NCBI GenBank assembly: GCA_014529385.2
Contig: CM043955.1
Location: forward strand, 137,753,108-137,817,107
From: Adiantum capillus-veneris
Lineage: Eukaryota; Streptophyta; Polypodiopsida; Polypodiales; Pteridaceae
DNA length: 64,000 nucleotides
Direction of reading: 5' to 3'
In this document: one piece after another, positions 22,971-33,343 of the stretch
Layout: the number at the start of each line of letters is the position of its first letter
How positions within the stretch are numbered: the first letter of the stretch is position 1
Notes under the pieces: model-generated
Database searches by the model: none
Told to the model about the DNA's origin: nothing
Seen by the model: only the letters and a program-made list of their open reading frames with translations
Position numbers and translations under genes: made by a program

Positions 22971-23540
22971 TTGATGGTGCAAATTGTGGCACTTCGTCCC
23001 TCTCGTGTTACCCAAGCTGTTCCTCTACTCCCCCAAGTGTCTATGGTTTCCACTAGGTGTACCCAATTGACATTCTCCAACACAGACATCCCACATAGGA
23101 CATCCATATAAGGAGATTCCTCCCCAATGTCTGTCTGTTCTTTACAGGTATTACAATATTATAGTGGGACTAAGAAAATCATGGTGTCAGATTGATTGTC
23201 AATTATAAATCTGTTCCCTAAAGGATGCACTTGATCATTTACAAAACCTGATCATTTGATGGTGAAAATTGTGGCACTTCGTCCCTCTCAAGTGTTACCC
23301 AAGTTGTTCCTCTACTCCCCCAAGTGTCTATGGTTTCCGCTAGGTGTACCCAATTGACATTGTCCAACACAAACATCCCACATAGGACATCCGTACAAGG
23401 AGATTCCTCCCCAATGTCTGTCTGTTCTTTACACGTATAACAATATTATAGTGGGACTAAGAAAATCATGGTGTCAGATTGATTGTCAATTATAAACCTG
23501 TTCCCTAAAGGATGCACTTGATCATTTACGAAATCAAATT
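22971..23540. repeat. 285-bp tandem duplication
   Basis: Two nearly identical adjacent copies start at about 22971 and 23256 with TTGATGGTG and share GTGGCACTTCGTCCCTCTC. They end at GATGCACTTGATCATTTAC. A few substitutions separate them. Confidence 0.9.
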
Positions 23541-23610
23541 AAATGACAAGAGTCTTGGAACTGTAAGTAGATGTGGTTTTTAAATGAGTCATGCATCATT
23601 TTTTCTTTCT

Positions 23611-23913
23611 TCATCCTAAGATCATACCATATGACATAGGATGATTGGATAAATCCATAACAATGAAGGCCTTGTGTCCAAGGACCTTGATATTAAGATC
23701 TTTTAGCATGCCAATAGGTTTAGCAATGATTCCATTAGCCATTTTTACAACTATGTTTGTAACTTCAAGGTGAGGTCTTTCCATACATTCCCAATAGTTT
23801 TTAGTTATGATGCTTACTCTAGTACCACCATCAAGGATTCTCTTCACAATTAACCCTTTATTAGTGATTGGTAGGGTCTCATTAGATTCATAACCTTCAA
23901 AGTATTGTCCCAA
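23611..23913 (-). pseudogene. Gypsy-type aspartic protease fragment
   Basis: The minus-strand frame carries LIVKRILDGGTRVSIITKN, which fits the start of a retropepsin as found in plant gypsy Pol (I-L-D-G/S-G-S...V-N-I-I). The catalytic triplet reads D-G-G. It continues with KANGIIAKPIGMLKDLNI-like residues (here MANGIIAKPIGMLKDLNI) and SYGMILG, typical of the flap and the end of this domain. The gag relic of probably the same element lies at 25587-25336. No RT is seen downstream. Confidence 0.65.
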
Positions 23914-24902
23914 CTTGGTATTTCAACAACAAAGCTTTCATTTGGTTTGGGTTGTGGATCCAAGCATTCCTACTCAAATGGAATCTCATTGGGCCTATCC
24001 ATCAGTGCAAATTGTGGTAACTTGACTTTTAGTTCTCCATTCAGGAATGCTCGAAGAGCTAGAAATAGCGTGGGATATCCTTACAATTTAGACATGATAG
24101 AGATTCTACCTTCAGAAGCCATGAAATCCATTAATTTGGCAATATTCAATGGCATTTTTTGAGATTCTATTTTGTGGCCTAATGTCGGTGAAGATGGGAT
24201 CTCCACTTCTTTCAATGGGTCAAGTATTCCCTCACTAAACAGTCTCTCAAATAGATCATGTGTATACTCAATTTACAGTATCTTACACTCATTTTCTTCC
24301 TAGATGATACTAGGTATGGCTAATGGTTTTTGGTCTTTGTGAGGTTGAGGTCGCGTGGAGAACAATGTGTCCATAATCTTGATCCACTAGCTCTAGTTCC
24401 CTTTGGGTCTCCTCTTCTAATCTTCTTATGTGCTTGACTCAATCAATCTCCTCTACAACTTTTGGGTAAGTCCCAATCTTCTTCATGGTTTCCTTGGGTT
24501 TTGGCCCTCATGGCTTCCCTTGGAGGTTCTCGTCCCGTTTGGTTAGCCTTGAAGACATCTGAATTGTTTGTATGTGCTTGTTTTCCTTATGCCTTGAAGA
24601 CACCTGAATTGTTTGTATGCGCGTGGTTTCCTTATGCCTCCCCTAATGGTGTCCTTGATTGGCTTCCTCTCATGGTGATTCACATTGGGATTTTCCCTCA
24701 TGGTGGTTTTCTTAGTTGCCATGGTCTTGATTGAATCTCAAGTATCTTTAGGGTCACTCATATACACAAGGTCATCCCTAGTCCTTATGTTAGTCTTTGA
24801 ACTAGGGTTTGAATTTGCAGCTTTTAGCAATCTTTTTCTTTGTGTTTTCTTCTTCCTTGCTTGAGAAACTGATGCAACATCTCTCTCTTTGAGGATATAA
24901 TT

Positions 24903-25148
24903 TTAATTTTGGAGCATCCAATGTATGAGCATATTTATTGGGTCAACAAGTGTAGTTTGTGGTGTCTTAGTAATCTCAAATAAATTCAATGGTGTGATCT
25001 TTGGTGCATTTGGATTATTGGGACATTGGGCATTCAAATGATCTATGACACAACAATTATACATAAGTATTAGGCAATCAAAAAATCTATGGTAGTGCTT
25101 ACACATAAGTATTGGCTTTGTAGATGTGCTCCTTTGACTTGTTTTCAC
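24903..25148 (-). pseudogene. Degenerate Gag zinc knuckle
   Basis: The frame contains MYNCCVIDHLNAQCPNNP. This fits a CCHC knuckle (C-x2-C-x4-H-x4-C) whose first Cys has become Met. It lies between the gag capsid relic (25587-25336) and the protease relic (23913-23611) in minus-strand order, as gag-pro order requires. Confidence 0.55.
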
Positions 25149-25335
25149 TGGTGTAGCATTCCTTTGTATTCTAATAGGTCAGTCAATCACACAATGTAGT
25201 CCACCACATTCATAGCATTGAAGAAGCAGTCTCCTGGAAGTGATGTTGATGTTTTGGCCTCTTGTTGCAAGAGCAACCACTTGTTATACATGCTTGACTT
25301 GCCCCCAATGGTCCTCCATGTAGTACTGGGGTACA

Positions 25336-25587
25336 TCAAGAATTTAGATGATTCAAATGACTAATAAAATCTCTCACTAATTCTCCTTCCTCTGCTTTGG
25401 CCTTTTGGAGTTGAGATGCTATGCCCCAAAACACACCCTCTTGTATGTACTCTTTCAAGAAAAATCTCTTCAGAGTAGGATAATGCGTGCACTCTTCAAC
25501 CCTTAAGGTCCTATACCAATATCTAGCCTTCCTGCTCAGGGTCAAGCTTAAGACCTTACACTTATGTAACTCATTGTGCTCTTTCAA
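25336..25587 (-). pseudogene. Retrotransposon Gag capsid fragment
   Basis: This 83-codon frame reads KVLSLTLSRKARYWYRTL, then YPTLKRFFLKEYI and KAEEGELVRDFISHLNHL. This is the pattern of the plant retrotransposon Gag domain: an A..WY..L helix, then a F...F spacing, then an E.V.D...R/HL helix. It is short because of flanking stops. Together with 25148-24903 and 23913-23611 it marks one minus-strand gypsy relic. Confidence 0.65.
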
Positions 25588-25619
25588 AGAATCACATTTA
25601 TGATCAAATATCTATTTGT

Positions 25620-26580
25620 TAGCGCTTAATTTTACTGTAATCTTGGCCACTTGTACTACCTTGCTTCTAGGATCTCTCTCATGTATGCTACACATATTCT
25701 CCACAATAGATCAATTGATCATTTGAGTAAATGATACCACATCACCCACCCAAATGAGCAGATATAGCGGGTGTAGATGCTCTCAAAACTACATGTGGAA
25801 CGAGGTTTGGCATTGGACTTAGCATACACACGGTCCTTGGGTTCTATGCTTGGTATGGTGTTGTGTCAAGTAGTGCTCCAAACTTCAGTGGTGTGACCCT
25901 AGGAATAGCAGATGCAAGATATGACATGTTATTGTTAGCATGCATGGATCCACTTAAATAAGAGCTTAGATAATGAAAGTGGCAAGCATAATCTATTGTA
26001 TAAGTGGGGGTGTAGGAGCTACATGAGCATGATTGACAACAAGTACATATCATTCATGCACAGTTGCAGGTATTGTTGTACGCCCTATTTTACTAGCTAG
26101 TGGTGGAGTACTAAATGACCAAGGTCAGTGGTGCACTTTTTGTCATCCTTATCACTAGGCTGGCCTCCAGGAGAACGTTGAGCTAGGTTTGGGATTTACG
26201 AAACTACAGGTATGACTTGTGGACTCAAACTTCATTGAGACTCTAGGAAAAACAATATATGATGGATCCGTGGGACTCAATGAAGAAGTCTACATTTGTG
26301 ATAGGCTTGGTTGTTTGCACTTACCTACATCCAAGAGTCTCATAAGACCCATCAAAGGCCTGTTAATTCCTTTATTTTTCCTCTCCAATTGGAAAACCCT
26401 ATGGATGATGTCATTGACCATCCGTTGTTTCTCCTCTAGACTAGTGGCACTAGATGTGGATTTGTTCGGAGACCGGGACAATGTATGCTTAATCTATTCA
26501 ATTTTTATCTTTCACACGCGCACACACCCATCAACTTCCCCACCATCTCTCCAAATCCCCAAGTACACAGAATTAGACAA
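25620..26580. other. Intervening sequence without recognised gene
   Basis: I see no motif in this stretch. It runs into a (CA)n repeat and then the outer edge of the 4.1-kb LTR at 26647. Confidence 0.4.
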
Positions 26581-26584
26581 GGAC

Positions 26585-26630
26585 ACCACACACGCACGCA
26601 CACACACACACACACACATGCACGCACACT
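26585..26630. repeat. (CA)n microsatellite
   Basis: CACACACGCACG followed by about ten CA units and a CATGCACGCACAC tail. Confidence 0.9.
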
Positions 26631-27789
26631 GATAGTGAAAGCTTGTTGTGAGATCCCCAACCCGCCAATACCAAGATCGGGATGGGATCCTTGGCAGGTC
26701 TCTAGGTCTGATAAAAATCAAAGTCTCTAAATAATAAAAATCCAAGGAATATACCTTTACCATTAACAATGGCTGGGGTCTATAGCCTTAGAAGAAGACC
26801 TAGTCCTGTCTCGCAACGGAAACAAGACAACGTATTAAAAGTCCAAAAAAAAACTATTTCGGCCTTATAACTTCCACAAATTTGGCTAAGGTATCTTCAA
26901 CCAATGATTTTTTCCCCCTAAAATATGTGAGGGCACAGCCGTTGGTGGACTCCTCTTCCAAGTTAAGAAGATTTCCAAATGTTTTTAGTGCGCTAGGATG
27001 GATAGTTATCTGACTAATCAGGTCCACCCGTCCATGATTGACAACCTTAGTCAATCCCCACTTACCACCCTGCACTCACACTTGATTCTTTTGTTATTTA
27101 ATTACTACCACTTTCTTATCACAATTAAAATATCGATTCCTTTTATCCTTCATAACAGAATTTTATTAAAACAGCCCTTGAAAACAGTATTGAAAACATT
27201 CTTTTAGCAAACAGACTTCTTTAAACTTAAGATAAGGTACTGTCAATCAAAACATTGTCCATAATAACCATGACTAGTACTCTTCTTGTCTCAAGATCAC
27301 CTAAGGGTGAAGAAAATGGCACCCATTCCTTATTCACAATCCGGGGTGGATAAACCCCCACCCAAGGTTCCGGGTGCCCATAAGCCAAACCAGTTGCCCA
27401 TACAATTGGGCGGCTCCCCTAGGATAAAAACGGTATCCTAACTTATATAAAAACATCAAGACATGACACGGAGCAGAAACTCATCGTTCATGGGGGTAAC
27501 CGACTTATCCGTGGCTGGAAAGCCATCATTATCGTCAAAATATACCAAGGAGTCGGAGGTGTCTTTAGACAAGCTGTCTTAAGGATGATCAATCATATCT
27601 TTCCGAATTCAACCAGTTTTAACCCAAACAATTCTTTCCTACATTATAAAAAAATGCACGTTGGAAGTTACCTTCCATTTTTGGTCAATTATTCCTTTCC
27701 TTATTCTTACTTACTCCTTACGTATGCAATGCTAACTTATAAAAGAACTTAAACTATTTAAAGACTTAATTGAATAATGGGAAACCCAC

Positions 27790-27951
27790 CTTGGATTGAT
27801 TGGCCATCTGCTGCTGCGCTGGCGTCTGAAGACTCTCCTCCGTAGGCCTACTACTAGGCCCGGCTTTGTCGTCGTGTGACGCTCTAGTTCGTTTTGGAGC
27901 TACGTCATCATCATCAGATGTAGGATTTTCTCGGGTTCTTTTAGGTGCCAT
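27790..27951 (-). CDS. LTR-encoded 54-codon ORF, putative gag first exon (copy A)
   Basis: It starts ATG (MAPKRTRENPTSDDDD...) and stays open for 162 bp to AAG, followed directly by GTGGGT, a splice-donor-like sequence. The reading frame goes only a few codons further before a stop. The peptide is basic and acidic in turn, with a repeated APKRTR and a Q-rich end. Copies at 34646-34485 and 41290-41451 have exactly the same length and no indel. This copy is in the 3' LTR, where it would not be followed by gag. The coding role is inferred from conservation and phase. Confidence 0.5.
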
Positions 27952-28439
27952 AACTTATTATCCTTATAAAAAGGACGTCTAATCATTAGGTAAATTATCC
28001 AAAAACTAGACTTAACCTTTGTATCCAATTTTACGCAAATCTAGGTTAAATTTAGAGTCTTGATTGATAAATTCTTGACCTAGTAATTTCTTTTTTCCCT
28101 ATATAGGCATGATAACTATTTTCACAGCTTCCCTAAGGATTTTCTAAGCTATCCTAATTTTCTTATAATTTTGTATATCTTTTTTCTATTTTTTCCATCG
28201 AATCTTAAGCTTGGAATCTGTTTCTTTTGAGCTTAATATTTATTCTATTTATTTTATCTTAAAGAGTTCATTTCCTCCACTTTATATCTTAGGTTTACAC
28301 TTACTATAATTTTCATAAAAACTTTTGATTGCAAAGTCTATTTATTTTAATTAATCTTTTGCTAAAAATAGGACTTTTGATCAATTATAATTTTTTAAAC
28401 CCACTACTAACTATGGTATAATTATCACAAAAAGATGAG

Positions 28440-29830
28440 GACGTTTGTGACCTCTAATCTTCATCTTTAAATTTCAGCTAAAATTAGTATATCTATATTA
28501 CTTTTCTAACCTTGACATAATTATCACGGCCTCTTTATCATGTAATCTAACTCTCATAAATGACATGTAATCATATAACATGATTTATTAATTTTTCCCT
28601 TTAGTTTCTAGCTAGAATTAGTATAATTTGACTAAACTAAATATCTATACTAAGTTTCTACCTTGACATAATTATCATGACCTTTTGATCATGTAATCTA
28701 GCTTTGATAAATAGCATGTACTCATATAGCATGATTTACTAATTTTCCTCTTTAGTTTTCAGCTATAATTAGTATAATTTGACTTAGATAAATATCTATA
28801 CTAAGTTTCTAAAATTGACATAATTATCATGGATTTTTTATCCTATATCTAACTCTGATAAATAGCATGTAATCATATCACATGATTTACTGATTTCCCT
28901 CTTTATTTTACCCTAAAAAATAGTGTTTTTCTACTAAGATAATTAGCTAAACTAATTATCTGTAGTTAAGATAATTATAACGGGTTTGTGATTTACTTTT
29001 AATAATCATCTCAAAGCTTTTTGCATTAATTGCTATTTTCCCCCTTGTATTTTCTCCTAAAAACAGTGATTTCCTACTGAGATAATTAGTTAAAGTAATT
29101 ATTGGAACTTAAGATAATTATTATGGGTTTCATAAGATGTGATATACCTTTGATAGTTATCTCGAAGCATTTTGGATCAATTTGCTATTTTCCCTCTTTT
29201 AATTTTTCCTAAAAACAATGTAATTATGTTGAGATAATTAGTTAAATTAATTATCTGAGGTTAAGATAATTTCACGGGTTTCATAGGATGTGATTTACCT
29301 TTGATAATTATCTCAAGGAATTTTGAATCAATTTACTATTTTCCCCCTTTTAATTTTCCCAAAAAACAGTGTAATTTTGTTAAGATAATTAGGTAAACTA
29401 CTTATCTGAGGTTAAGATAATTATCATGGGTTTAATAAGAGATATTCCACCTCTAATAATTATCTCAAAGCATTTTGGATCAATTTTCTATTTTTTTGTA
29501 TTTAATTTTCTAAAAACAAAGTATAATTATATTGAGATAATTAGTTAAACTAATTATTTAAGGTTAAGATAATTATCATGGGTTTCATAAAATGTGATTT
29601 ACCTTTGATAAATATCTCAAAGCATTCTGGATCAATTTACTATTTTCCCCCTTTTAATTTCTGATAAAAACAATATAATTCCTCTAAGATAATTAGGTAG
29701 ACTAATTATCTGAAATTAAGATAATTATCATGGGTTCCCTAAGATGTTACTTACCTCTAATAATTATCTTAAAGCATTTTGGTTTAGTTTGATCATTTTC
29801 TCCTTACCTTTTCTCTCAAAAAATGTAATT
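28440..29830. repeat. About 150-bp degenerate tandem array, AT-rich
   Basis: Units recur at about 140-153 bp, for example at 28937, 29077, 29230, 29380, 29530 and 29683. Each centres on a near-palindrome with arms GATAATTAG and CTAATTATC. A related unit type with ATTAGTATAATTTGACT fills 28440-28910. The 5' LTR keeps several copies (35200-35900), and the inverted copy has them at 40085-40760. Confidence 0.85.
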
Positions 29831-30761
29831 ATGCTTAATTAATTATGAATATTCATCAAAAAATTACAAGATAATGTTTCTAACATAATGACAGTCTAGC
29901 AGAGTTCTTATAGTTATCTCATCTTAATCTAAACTTAATTAGTATAATTCCCATTAATTCATGATAAAAATGGATAATTTCAACCCTAATATGATGTAAT
30001 AATTAATTATCTTAATATCCCTAAGCTTAATCACAATAATCAGTAGAGAATATTTAATTAAGAGAGGATTTTTTAGTATACATAGGATTCAATTTATTAA
30101 GAAAATAGGTTAACCTAGCTTTGATAATTAATAAAGATTAGGGCTAATTACCGTTTAATTAACAAACTAGAGCTTGATCTCTAGTGATTTCTGAGTAGAG
30201 GTCTCTCTAGATGAGAGAGAATGTGCCAAGGCTCCGAGTCTGTCTGAAATTGTGAAGCAAGGGTCATATTTATGGGTTTTATGGGCACTCACAGGCTGGA
30301 AAATGGTAGTAACTTGCATCCCAAGCAGCCCTACAGCTCTAAAAACGCCCCCTGCTTCTGCTGAATCTAGTCTGGGAAAGTTCATCATTACTCCACACAT
30401 CCCCCCAGATACACAAAATCAATTTTCTACTAGTTTGTTGACTTTTAATGATTAATTTTGGAAATATCTGCAATTTCTAGAACCTTAGGATAAAAAGTCT
30501 TTAGCAGTAATAATTACTGAAACCATTCAATTTTACTTAACTAATTAAGTTCAAAGTGTAACCTTTCAGAGCCTGTAACTTTTCTACATTTTATCATAAT
30601 TTTGTTCTAAAAATTTCTAGCTCGGGGTTTGCTGTGCTTAAGATTCCAAAAATACCAATATTTGCTATGGTCGGACAATTCTACATTGCTTTTTCAATAA
30701 TCATATCAGTTTGATTAAGCTTTATACAATCTTTAAGGTTTCAGAAACTGGAAATCTTACA

Positions 30762-30785
30762 AATCACCCCAACTTAAGAATTTGA
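30762..30785 (-). promoter_or_regulatory. Likely polypurine tract of the gag-only element
   Basis: On the minus strand AAGTTGGGGTGATT directly precedes the LTR start TGTAAG. It is only moderately purine-rich but is in the right place. Confidence 0.5.
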
Positions 30786-31793
30786 GATACCCTCATCTCA
30801 ACCGAAATTGGGAAAATCTTTGAGAAGAGAAATTCATCCTCCCAAGTGGCATTTTCGAAGGGATAACCTTTCCACTTTACCAAATGTTACTGATTACTCT
30901 AAAAGTTCTTTCTAGTTTCTGGTTGGAGTTACTTGCTAGTCAAATTTTCCTCAAGAAACTCTTAGTGTTGAGCCCATCTTAAAAACCTTTACAAACCATT
31001 TGTATCATCTCAAAAACCAGGTTAAATCAATTCCATTAAAAGATCCATATATCCACCTTGTCAACATGAACGCGCTCGGTCTAACTGACCATTTAGAGAA
31101 ATCAGTGTTCGACAAGTATCATGTATTTCAGCTTTGCCAATCTGAACGCGCTCGGCGTGTTCTTGCCATTCTGAGCAATCTGCGTTCGGCACAAGCTTCC
31201 ACCATTGCACCAGAGGTACCCCCTCTGTGCTCTAACCTGGTTGACCAACAATATGTAAAGGGTTTTAAGAAGTATCATACCAAGAGTTCTTTTCGGCTTC
31301 CTATTAGTTTCGTACCTTAATACTTTCATATCTAGGTTATTTTCCAAGGAAGGTTATCGTGTGCACAAGAATGTGAGCTGGTTTCTTGATAACTACCTCA
31401 TTTCTAAGATTCGAATTTTTCCTTTCTAATGAGAACCTCTTTCTTATTTGCTAGATCTGCCCTTAATTTCTTGATTGAATACTAACTTAACTTTAGATTC
31501 ATTAAGTAATTTTGGAGAAGAAAATCATGTATACCATTATAATATATAAGTAACTCAAGTTTTTACATTATTGATTTATAGTGGTTTACAAAGCTCTAGG
31601 ATTGCTAACTATGGCCAAGCGAGTGGCTCTTTTATCTTTCTTATTCATAAGGTTGGTTCTCCTATGATTGCATAAGATCTGGCTCCTCTTGCTCTTCCTC
31701 TACCTCGTCCTCCATTTCTACCTCCTCTTAGATTATTTCCTTGATTTTGAGGAATGGTTCTAGCAGTAGTTCAAGGGTGTTTTTCTCTTTAGG
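30786..31793. other. Interior between gag and 3' LTR, no pol
   Basis: About 1 kb separates the zinc knuckle from the polypurine tract. An unrecognised plus-strand frame lies at 31000-31320 (106 codons), opposite to the element's sense. No protease, RT, RNase H or integrase motif is visible on the minus strand. Confidence 0.5.
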
Positions 31794-31835
31794 ACAATTA
31801 TTTCTATAGTGCCCCATTTGATTGCATCTATAGCA
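31794..31835 (-). pseudogene. Gag zinc knuckle of the gag-only element
   Basis: The minus strand encodes CYRCNQMGHYRNNC, a perfect C-x2-C-x4-H-x4-C nucleocapsid knuckle. It is in a different frame from the end of gag at 31837, so a one-base indel lies just upstream. The family uses such knuckles to bind element RNA. Confidence 0.8.
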
Positions 31836-31836
31836 C

Positions 31837-32517
31837 CTAATGGTTGGGAAGAGTCTGCTCTAAGTTCACTGTTGCGGCTAGTCCACGTTGTTGGTATCCT
31901 TGGTTGAAAGTTCCGCTGGCTCTTCCCCTAAATTTATTAATTCCATTATAGTTCCCTATGGAGTTGGTTCCTTCGCCTGCAAGAGGCTTAGCCCTGAGAA
32001 GGGCATCCAGTATTGATGTAGGCCTCATGGCTTCGAGATGTGTACTTGGGGGTTTGTTGAGGCCTTGACAGAAACGGGCAATTTGTTGCTCCATGGTCAT
32101 CTAGGGAGCATAGCGTCGTAAAGACACGAACTTGGTGTAGTACTCCTCTAATGGAAGTCATAGCTGGCGTAAACCAAAGAACTCGTTCATCTTAATAGCC
32201 TGATGTGCAGGAGGGAGATAACAATCTTTGATTGCCTGCTTCATTTTCTCCCAAGATGGACTACTCATGGGATTATCTCTGCAGTGTTGCTTCCACCAAA
32301 GTTTGGCATCTCCGCTGAGATGGAACATACCCAACATTGTTTGGTTTTCTAGAGCAGTTCCTGCAGCTTTGAAATAATCATCCATAGCCTCTAACCACGC
32401 TTCGGCATCTCTCTCTAAATTGGGTCTCTCTCCCTTGAAAGTAGGGAGTTGAACTTGCTTTAGTAGTAATTTTTTCTCTTGACTAACAGTGTAAAAGCTA
32501 TTTACGCGAGTATTTCC
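31837..32517 (-). pseudogene. Gag capsid region, putative second exon
   Basis: From 32517 the minus strand is open in the frame of VQLPTFKGERPNLERDAEAW and EAMDDYFKAAG, then HLSGDAKLWWKQHC, the standard Gag capsid pattern of plant gypsy elements. Stops at 32158 and about 32101 break the frame before FCQGLNKP and the glycine/arginine-rich tail. No ATG precedes the conserved VQLPTFKG part; the first in-frame ATG lies inside the domain. The sequence before 32517 is TCTCAG, a splice-acceptor-like end, in phase 0 with the ORF at 34646-34485. Confidence 0.7.
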
Positions 32518-32822
32518 CTGAGATTGAATTAGTGGAATTTAGTACTAGATGAAATCTTTCTTACTTATACTTTTAACTTATCTCCTACTCAAGACTTTTG
32601 CACATAGGATGAAGACAATTGCCAAACCATAAACAAAACTACTTATAGCATACCCATGAGAACCATAGTATGTACAAGAGTTATTACAATTCATGAAGAT
32701 CCTACTATGTACAAAGGTGACGATAGTCCTATAATAAAATCTTGGGGACTTTGGGTGGATCAGATATAGGTTCAAAATATACATCTTTTGGTCCACTAAA
32801 ACTAGGGCCTATTCCTATGGGT

Positions 32823-33272
32823 CTAATTGTAGATTACTTTAGACACCTGATCAAACACCCATTGATTTTGTGATACTTGGACATCATCTATTACAAGGGT
32901 TTCTTCTAGATTCTCTGTCCCAATGAAAAAGTATACTTCAATCACTTGAAGATCTTTGGCCCATTTGAGTCTCTTCATATTTAGTTCTAAACCTTCTAAC
33001 TCTCTCGCATCAATGAAGAAAAATCCACCAAATCCTGACCAGCCGATCCTCCAAGTGGAAGGAGAAAATCTCTTATCTAGCCATTTCATCACGCTTTTTC
33101 GCATTGAATAGTGTCGGGGTAGGCAAGCTCTCATAAACCTAGTGTTAAAATCCATGGATTTGCAGTATGCCTGATGGAAATCTTCCTCCAAAGATGGGGA
33201 TAATTCTCTCTCTTTCTTTCTCTCCCTCTTTTCAATTAAATATGTCTTTAATTTGAATTTGTCATAGATCAA
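32823..33272 (-). CDS. Unrecognised 149-codon ORF after the primer site
   Basis: This minus-strand frame opens about 60 bp after the primer-binding site. It starts from a TTG, and the first ATG is some 40 codons in. The product is hydrophilic with a charged N terminus (KRERKKERE) and aromatic patches (WRIGWSGFGGFFFIDA). I recognise no family. It lies inside the intron proposed between the LTR ORF and gag, so it may be non-coding or a separate small gene. Confidence 0.3.
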   Translation of the reverse strand: MIYDKFKLKTYLIEKRERKKERELSPSLEEDFHQAYCKSMDFNTRFMRACLPRHYSMRKSVMKWLDKRFSPSTWRIGWSGFGGFFFIDARELEGLELNMKRLKWAKDLQVIEVYFFIGTENLEETLVIDDVQVSQNQWVFDQVSKVIYN

Positions 33273-33329
33273 TTATTTCAACCTAATACCTTAAACTTTT
33301 CTCTAGGTCCAAGACTTTAATTAACGCAC

Positions 33330-33341
33330 GCTCTGATACCA
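33330..33341 (-). promoter_or_regulatory. Primer-binding site (initiator tRNA-Met type)
   Basis: The minus strand reads TGGTATCAGAGC two bases after the LTR end GGGATCTCACA. It fixes the orientation of the element and marks 33344 as the end of the 5' LTR. Confidence 0.95.
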
Positions 33342-33343
33342 CT

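Larger units (their letters stand above)
26647..30761 (-). repeat. 3' LTR (4115 bp), full-length copy
   Basis: In the minus sense it starts TGTAAGATTTCC and ends GGGATCTCACA. It contains a TATA-like CATAAATATG at about 30268-30277, a long AT-rich tandem array (28440-29830) and an ORF at 27951-27790. By eye it differs from the other copies at roughly 5-10% of sites plus indels. Confidence 0.85.

Noticed and set aside
31000-31320. Plus-strand 106-codon frame in the gag-only element
   Set aside because: It is antisense to the element, without a motif, and not repeated elsewhere in the window.
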